18,461 nucleotides of DNA from Nitrospira bacterium HGW-Nitrospira-1. Lineage in GTDB: Bacteria; Nitrospirota; Thermodesulfovibrionia; Thermodesulfovibrionales; UBA6898. Shown one piece after another: positions 14,792-18,461 of this stretch. Where the stretch lies: NCBI GenBank assembly GCA_002839535.1, contig PGYF01000046.1, positions 1-18,461 of the forward strand, in the 5' to 3' direction. The notes beneath the pieces are model-generated. The model had not been told where the DNA came from and did no database searches. It was given only the letters and a program-made list of their open reading frames with translations. Within the stretch, counting starts at the first letter, position 1; every line of letters begins with the position of its first letter. The translations under genes were made by a program, and so were the position numbers.

Positions 14792-15792
14792 TATTTTCTT
14801 TCCAGCGCCTTACTTAGATAATTTAAAAGCGTCCTTATTCCCTTGCCGGTCACGGACGATATTTTTATAAAATCAATAGCGTTGGTTTTGCAATATTTTT
14901 CCAGCATGTCAAGCCTTGTTTTATCTGTAATGCTGTCTATTTTTGTGGCCACGACTGTTTCCGGTTTTAACAGAAGATCATGGCTGTATATTCCCAACTC
15001 TTTTCTTATTTTGAGATACTGGGCAACCGGATCCTCATCGGCCATATCAGACACGTCAACCAGATGAAGAAATATCCGCGTGCGTTCTATATGCCTTAAA
15101 AACCTTGCTCCCAAACCAGCTCCTCTATGGGCTCCCTCTATCAATCCGGGAATATCAGCTACAACACAACTCCTATGCTCTTTTAGTTTTACAACGCCGA
15201 GGTTGGGAATGAGCGTGGTAAAAGGATAATCAGCGATTTTCGGCCTGGCAGATGAAATAACCGATATTAATGTTGATTTACCGGCATTAGGGAATCCTAT
15301 AAGCCCGACATCTGCAAGTAATTTCAATTCAAGAATCAGCCACTTCTCTTCGCCCTTTTCTCCGGGTTGCGCATACATCGGAACCTGCCTGGTTGGTGTA
15401 GCAAAATGAGCATTTCCAAGCCCTCCCCTGCCCCCTTTTGCTGCAATAAAATAAGCTCCGTCTTCGATGAGATCAGCAATTACCTCATCTGAATCGGCAT
15501 TCTTTATTACTGTTCCTGCAGGGACAGGTATAACCAGATCATCTGAGTTTTCCCCATGCATTTTTTTCCCCATCCCATTCTGGCCATTTTTTGCATGGTA
15601 TTCTCTTTTGTATTTAAAATCAAGGAGTGTATTAATCTGGATTGACGCCTTGATGATTATATCCCCGCCCTTCCCCCCGTCTCCGCCATCGGGGCCGCCT
15701 CTTGGAACATACTTTTCCCTGCGGAAACTTACACAGCCTTTACCCCCGTTTCCGCTTGCTGCAAATATTTTTGCGTAATCAATAAATTGCAT
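14791..15792 (-). CDS. obgE: Obg/CgtA GTPase
   Basis: Essential ribosome-associated GTPase linked to 50S assembly and stress control. The 333-residue protein has the glycine-rich Obg domain (1-158; for example GGPDGGDGGKGG) and a G domain with G1 GFPNAGKS (166-173), switch I around FTTLIPN (191-197), G3 DIPG (213-216), G4 TKID (283-286, Thr instead of the usual Asn) and G5 SSV (312-314). No extra C-terminal OCT domain is present. It follows rplU-rpmA, the classic ribosomal neighbourhood, but a strong terminator lies between rpmA and obgE, 11 nt upstream of the start codon. No Shine-Dalgarno sequence precedes the ATG, so how it is translated is unclear. Confidence 0.96.
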   Translation of the reverse strand: MQFIDYAKIFAASGNGGKGCVSFRREKYVPRGGPDGGDGGKGGDIIIKASIQINTLLDFKYKREYHAKNGQNGMGKKMHGENSDDLVIPVPAGTVIKNADSDEVIADLIEDGAYFIAAKGGRGGLGNAHFATPTRQVPMYAQPGEKGEEKWLILELKLLADVGLIGFPNAGKSTLISVISSARPKIADYPFTTLIPNLGVVKLKEHRSCVVADIPGLIEGAHRGAGLGARFLRHIERTRIFLHLVDVSDMADEDPVAQYLKIRKELGIYSHDLLLKPETVVATKIDSITDKTRLDMLEKYCKTNAIDFIKISSVTGKGIRTLLNYLSKALERK

Positions 15793-15803
15793 TTTTTATA
15801 AAT

Positions 15804-15833
15804 AAAAAAGGCAGAGGTTAATCTGCCTTTTTT
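15804..15833 (-). terminator. Strong bidirectional Rho-independent terminator between rpmA and obgE
   Basis: AAAAAAGGCAGA (15804-15815) and TCTGCCTTTTTT (15822-15833) form a perfect 12-bp stem with loop GGTTAA, with A and T runs on either side, so it can work on both strands. On the minus strand it would end or attenuate rplU-rpmA transcripts just before obgE. Confidence 0.85.
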
Positions 15834-15853
15834 ATTCCCTATGTATTCTTATT

Positions 15854-16117
15854 TTATTCCTGGATTGGCTGATATACGCTTATCTTCAACCTGTTTCTGT
15901 CTTTTCTTTCAAAATTCACAATACCGTCGATTGTTGCAAAAAGTGTGTCATCAGATCCTTTTTTTACATTATTACCAGGATGAAATTTTGTTCCTCTCTG
16001 ACGTACGAGTATATTGCCGGCCTTCACAAGCTGTCCGCCAAATCTCTTTATACCAAGTCGTTGCGATTGGCTGTCACGACCGTTTCGAGAACTTCCAACG
16101 CCTTTTTTATGTGCCAT
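15854..16117 (-). CDS. rpmA: 50S ribosomal protein L27
   Basis: Component of the large ribosomal subunit whose N-terminal tail reaches the peptidyl transferase centre. The 87-residue protein begins MAHKKGVGSSRNGRDS, the canonical unextended start, and ends with the family segment VNFERKDRNRLKISVYQ. It lacks the cleavable N-terminal extension found in Firmicutes. The start lies 1 nt after the rplU stop, and its ribosome-binding site GGAGGAT is formed by the last codons of rplU, so the two are coupled. A strong terminator follows. Confidence 0.97.
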   Translation of the reverse strand: MAHKKGVGSSRNGRDSQSQRLGIKRFGGQLVKAGNILVRQRGTKFHPGNNVKKGSDDTLFATIDGIVNFERKDRNRLKISVYQPIQE

Positions 16118-16118
16118 T

Positions 16119-16436
16119 TTATCCTCCGAAAACTATATCTGTTATCTTCAAAACCGTGTAATTCTGTCTATGACCTGTAAGTTTTTTGTACCCTTTCCTC
16201 GGTTTTTTCTTGAAGATGAGGTCTTTTGCTCCTTTTTCATTGCCCTGAATTTCCGCTTTAACTTGAGCATGCTCAACAAATGGTTTGCCTACTGAGATAT
16301 TTTCATCTTTTGAAACAAAGAGGACTTTATCCAGACTTATTTCTTTTCCGTTATCATTTTCAATCTTTTGCACTTTAATTGTATCACCAGGAGAAACCTT
16401 ATGCTGATGTCCGCCTTCTTTTATTATCGCATACAT
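16119..16436 (-). CDS. rplU: 50S ribosomal protein L21
   Basis: Large-subunit protein that contacts 23S rRNA and L20. The 105-residue protein begins MYAIIKEGGHQHKV, the typical L21 start, and carries the conserved KKKPRKGYKKLTGHRQ basic stretch (about 76-91) near the C-terminus. It is the first gene of rplU-rpmA. A near-perfect Shine-Dalgarno sequence, GGAGGTGAT (complement of 16442-16450), stands 5 nt before the ATG. The leader is very short (under 20 nt from the predicted start site), so no structured L21 leader RNA is present. Confidence 0.97.
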   Translation of the reverse strand: MYAIIKEGGHQHKVSPGDTIKVQKIENDNGKEISLDKVLFVSKDENISVGKPFVEHAQVKAEIQGNEKGAKDLIFKKKPRKGYKKLTGHRQNYTVLKITDIVFGG

Positions 16437-16459
16437 TATATATCACCTCCAACTTATTA

Positions 16460-16488
16460 TTTAAACCTATATTTACACAAAAAGTCAA
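16460..16488 (-). promoter_or_regulatory. Putative rplU-rpmA promoter
   Basis: On the minus strand TTGACT (complement of 16483-16488) and TTTAAA (16460-16465) are 17 bp apart. The start site would be close to the strong Shine-Dalgarno sequence of rplU. The -10 box matches four of six bases. Confidence 0.5.
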
Positions 16489-16506
16489 TACATCATCAAG
16501 GCCCTG

Positions 16507-16746
16507 ATTCACCATCAAAAAAATAAAAAAACTCGTTGGCTCTGTAATTGCAAGATGTTAGAATAGTTCTGCAAAGAAAAATCCAACACCAACAGGGAGG
16601 GGTGCGTCTTATTGCGCCATTTTTGGTAACACTTTGTGAGTTCTGACGGTCGGTTCCGTCACTGCAAAGAGAATTTCCACAAAAAGAGCCCTCTGACCGC
16701 TTCAAAATCACCCGGGACGGGCAGTCCACTTATTTTGATGGTGGAT
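16507..16746. repeat. MITE-like segment with terminal inverted repeats between rplU and nuoA
   Basis: The gene-free stretch 16437-16804 is mostly occupied by a block bounded by CACCATCAAAA (16510-16520) and its perfect inverse TTTTGATGGTG (16733-16743). The match continues inward as TAA after a 3-nt gap, and outward in part. Inside are the hairpin TGACGG/CCGTCA (16644-16649 and 16656-16661), flanked by CTTTG/CAAAG, and a direct repeat CTGCAAAGA (16569-16577 and 16662-16670). A minus-strand open frame here has a composition typical of repeat-derived frames. No tRNA-like fold was found. No flanking target duplication is obvious, so the mobile nature is unproven. Confidence 0.45.
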
Positions 16747-16764
16747 TGTGGTTAACTTTTTATC

Positions 16765-16793
16765 TTGACATATTGGTTTGCATTTGTTGTAAG
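16765..16793 (+). promoter_or_regulatory. Putative nuo operon promoter
   Basis: A perfect -35 TTGACA (16765-16770) is followed after 17 bp by TGTAAG (16788-16793), a moderate -10. The first nuoA ATG is 11 nt beyond the -10 box, leaving a leader of at most about 5 nt and no ribosome-binding site. Confidence 0.5.
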
Positions 16794-16804
16794 ATTATAC
16801 CATT

Positions 16805-17176
16805 ATGCCCGGAACTTTTATGCCTTCAGAATACCTGCCGATTTTAATATTTCTTATGGTTGCCACGGCCTTTGGAATAGGGGCCTTATTAATCGGCGGA
16901 CTCCTCAGGATGAAACGGCCTTATGCAGAAAAACTCATGCCGTACGAATCAGGCAACCTGCCTGTGGGAGAGCCGCGCTACCGCTTCTCGGTGAAGTTCT
17001 ATATCGTCGCGATGCTCTTTGTTGTCTTCGACGTTGAAGCCATCTTTCTCTATCCGTGGGCAATCGTGTTTGACAAGATCGGGCTGTATGCATTTATAGA
17101 AATGGTCATTTTTATCGTTATACTTTTGGTGGGATATATCTACGCCTGGAAAAAGGAGGCATTTGTATGGGACTGA
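16805..17176 (+). CDS. nuoA: NADH-quinone oxidoreductase subunit A
   Basis: Small membrane subunit of respiratory complex I near the quinone site (ND3 homologue). The 123-residue protein has three transmembrane segments (about 10-35, 63-85 and 92-115). The quinone-loop sequence PYESGNLPVGEPRYRFSVKFY and the acidic FDVEAIFLYPWA motif in the second helix are characteristic. The start at 16805 has no Shine-Dalgarno sequence and sits almost on the predicted transcription start; the ATG at 16820 is the alternative. nuoB overlaps it by 10 nt and has a strong ribosome-binding site inside nuoA. Confidence 0.95.
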   Translation: MPGTFMPSEYLPILIFLMVATAFGIGALLIGGLLRMKRPYAEKLMPYESGNLPVGEPRYRFSVKFYIVAMLFVVFDVEAIFLYPWAIVFDKIGLYAFIEMVIFIVILLVGYIYAWKKEAFVWD

Positions 17177-17691
17177 TAACCACTCCTTCCCTGTCGCTTG
17201 TTGAGGTTGAAGAAGGCACGAAAATACTGGCTCCAAATATCATCATCACCTCGATGGACAAGCTGGTAAACTGGGGAAGAAGATCATCCCTCTGGCCGGT
17301 AACCTTCGGGCTTGCCTGCTGCGCCATTGAGATGATGACAACGGGATCGTCACACTATGACCTGGACAGGATGGGCATCATCTTCAGGGGGTCTCCGAGG
17401 CAGGCGGATTTTATGATTGTTGCCGGGACAGTGACAAAAAAGATGTCCGAGATTGTAAGAAGGGTCTATGACCAGATGCCTGAGCCGCGTTATGTGCTTT
17501 CCATGGGAAGCTGCGCATGCAGCGGCGGCGTCTTTAATTCATACAGCGTTGTGCAGGGGTGCGACACATTTTTGCCTGTGGACGTCTATATACCTGGCTG
17601 CCCTCCAAGGCCTGAGGCGCTTCTTGATGGGATCATAAAGCTGCAGGAAAAAATACAAAGGGAGCAGTTCAGATGGAGCCGCTGGAGATGA
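17167..17691 (+). CDS. nuoB: NADH-quinone oxidoreductase subunit B
   Basis: Peripheral-arm subunit carrying the terminal [4Fe-4S] cluster N2, which passes electrons to quinone (PSST homologue). The 174-residue protein has the four cluster cysteines: tandem Cys51-Cys52 (LACCAIEM), Cys116 (GSCACSGG) and Cys145 (YIPGCPPRPEALL). The start is fixed by AAGGAGG at 7 nt spacing and by the overlap with nuoA. The stop codon is followed at once by heptamer repeats separating it from nuoC. Confidence 0.97.
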   Translation: MGLITTPSLSLVEVEEGTKILAPNIIITSMDKLVNWGRRSSLWPVTFGLACCAIEMMTTGSSHYDLDRMGIIFRGSPRQADFMIVAGTVTKKMSEIVRRVYDQMPEPRYVLSMGSCACSGGVFNSYSVVQGCDTFLPVDVYIPGCPPRPEALLDGIIKLQEKIQREQFRWSRWR

Positions 17692-17697
17692 AAAGGC

Positions 17698-17774
17698 AGG
17701 GATTAGGGATTAGTGGTTGGGGATTGGAACTCGACGATTTAAGAATTTTTTGCAAATCCCTAACCCCAACCCCC
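17698..17774. repeat. Inverted heptamer-repeat element between nuoB and nuoC
   Basis: Four tandem heptamers, AGGGATT, AGGGATT, AGTGGTT and GGGGATT (17698-17725), face an opposed arm (17755-17774) that reads TGGGGTT and AGGGATT on the minus strand. The core GGTTGGGG (17715-17722) pairs perfectly with CCCCAACC (17764-17771). The element begins 6 nt after the nuoB stop and ends about 14 nt before the nuoC start. It resembles eukaryotic telomere sequence only by composition. Confidence 0.65.
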
Positions 17775-17788
17775 TTGAAAGAGAAGAT

Positions 17789-18322
17789 ATGGAACCTTTA
17801 GCTATTGCAGAAAAGATAAAGGAAAGATTTCCTGATGAGGTCCTTGAGATAAAGGAGTTCAGAAGACAGGTATCTGTTACCCTCAGGAAAAACAGGATCA
17901 GGGACATAGCGCAATATCTCCACGACGACCCTGACTTTTATTTCGATTACCTCATAGACGTCTGCGGTGTGGACTACCTCGGCAAAAAAGAGAAGCGGTT
18001 CGAGGTTGTCTATCAGCTCTATTCAATAAAACACCGTCACGCAATACGTTTAAAGACCGAGGTGTCTGAGGAAGATCCCGCAATTGATTCCGTTACTTCC
18101 ATATGGGCAGGCGCGAACTGGCATGAACGGGAGGCCTTTGACCTCTACGGCATCAGGTTCAACGGCCATCCTGATCTCAGGAGAATACTCATGCCTGAGG
18201 ATTGGGAAGGACATCCGTTACGAAAGGACTACCCCCTCAAAGGGCTTGCAAAGGAATGGAGCGGGTTTGAAGAGGTGCTCGAAAAGTCGAAAAAGTATAA
18301 GCAATATGAGTGGCAAGGATAA
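17789..18322 (+). CDS. nuoC: NADH-quinone oxidoreductase subunit C
   Basis: Peripheral-arm subunit of complex I (30-kDa homologue) that packs against NuoD near cluster N2. The 177-residue protein is separate, not fused to NuoD. The diagnostic block WHEREAFDLYGIRFNGHP, followed by LRRILMPEDWEGHPLRKDYP, lies at about 108-146. The frame is open back to 17717, but that extension runs through the heptamer repeat arm and gives a low-complexity PNPNP string, so the ATG at 17789 is preferred. A weak purine-rich GAGAAG lies just upstream. Confidence 0.94.
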   Translation: MEPLAIAEKIKERFPDEVLEIKEFRRQVSVTLRKNRIRDIAQYLHDDPDFYFDYLIDVCGVDYLGKKEKRFEVVYQLYSIKHRHAIRLKTEVSEEDPAIDSVTSIWAGANWHEREAFDLYGIRFNGHPDLRRILMPEDWEGHPLRKDYPLKGLAKEWSGFEEVLEKSKKYKQYEWQG

Positions 18323-18430
18323 AAGCAGTAAACAGTGAACGGTGAATAGTGAATAGCCGATCAGGAATAAAAATTCTGGGTCTTCGTGGATGTGAGTGGG
18401 TAAAAATATTAGAAAAAGGCTATTCTTAAG
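18323..18430. repeat. Heptamer repeats after nuoC and the spacer to the next gene
   Basis: Four tandem heptamers, AGTAAAC, AGTGAAC, GGTGAAT and AGTGAAT (18327-18354), begin 4 nt after the nuoC stop. The end of the array, GAATAGCC (18351-18358), has a perfect distant inverse GGCTATTC (18418-18425). Beyond it an ATG at 18431 opens a frame that runs off the window after ten codons. nuoD is expected there from operon logic, but the visible residues (MIQMERLHGI) are too few to identify it. Confidence 0.6.
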
Positions 18431-18461
18431 ATGATTCAAATGGAACGTTTACACGGGATTT

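Noticed and set aside
16496..16729. Minus-strand 77-codon open frame in the rplU-nuoA gap
   Set aside because: It lies inside the inverted-repeat-bounded segment, has no ribosome-binding site, and its RVILKRSEGS-type sequence is typical of translated intergenic repeats.
16437..16804. tRNA or other structured RNA gene in the rplU-nuoA gap
   Set aside because: No cloverleaf or T-loop consensus was found by eye on either strand; the hairpins are better explained by the inverted-repeat element.
17698..17774. Telomere-like or CRISPR-like repeat reading of the nuoB-nuoC spacer
   Set aside because: Units are only 7 nt, degenerate, contiguous without spacers, and no cas gene is present; likeness to telomere repeats is compositional.
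17717..17788. Longer nuoC start
   Set aside because: It would begin with TTG inside the heptamer repeat and add a low-complexity string; the family begins near MEPLAIAEKI.
18218..18439. Minus-strand hydrophobic open frame over the end of nuoC
   Set aside because: It is antisense to nuoC and its hydrophobic YSLFTVHCLLLL run is simply the reverse translation of the heptamer array.
18431..18461. Start of nuoD at the right edge
   Set aside because: Only ten codons are visible and they lack any NuoD hallmark; position alone is not enough for a call.

Overview
The window carries a mostly housekeeping stretch of a bacterial chromosome with an estimated GC content in the mid-40s. It looks Gram-negative, because it has an RlpA-type outer-membrane lipoprotein, and it combines HslVU with ClpC, an inositol-phospholipid gene pair, an LDH-like malate dehydrogenase, an enlarged nucleoside diphosphate kinase and a stand-alone (unfused) nuoC. 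That mix points to Nitrospirota (Thermodesulfovibrionia-like) or a related anaerobic lineage. This placement is inference; no 16S rRNA gene or marker phylogeny is present.

Layout. (1) 1-4620, plus strand: trmFO, xerC, a 400-bp repeat-filled spacer, then hslV and hslU. This is the trmFO-xerC-hslVU order also known from Bacillus, without codY. rlpA follows hslU directly. (2) 5426-8326, minus strand: a myo-inositol-phosphate synthase (ino1-like) and a CDP-alcohol phosphatidyltransferase form a two-gene unit, followed by ribD with its own putative promoter. (3) 8489-13701, plus strand: mdh, ndk, clpC, a TlpA-like thioredoxin and a DUF4416 protein form a probable operon driven by a strong promoter that overlaps the mdh start. 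(4) 13691-16436, minus strand: rplU, rpmA, a bidirectional terminator, obgE and proB. (5) 16805-18461, plus strand: nuoA, nuoB and nuoC, the start of a respiratory complex I operon that continues beyond the window.

All coding genes are recognisable; no CRISPR array, tRNA, prophage or defence island is visible. The most unusual signals are non-coding. A family of tandem heptanucleotide repeats (roughly AGTGAAT or AGGGATT) begins within 10 nt after three stop codons: hslU, nuoB and nuoC. Two of them have a facing, inverted heptamer arm that can fold into an RNA hairpin. At rlpA this element supplies the start codons and its right arm encodes the hydrophobic part of the lipoprotein signal peptide. 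The heptamer element also splits nuoB from nuoC in an otherwise overlapping operon.

Other points: apparently leaderless promoters at trmFO, mdh and nuoA beside ordinary Shine-Dalgarno-led genes; a MITE-like segment with terminal inverted repeats between rplU and nuoA; and a strong terminator immediately upstream of obgE, which lacks a Shine-Dalgarno site.
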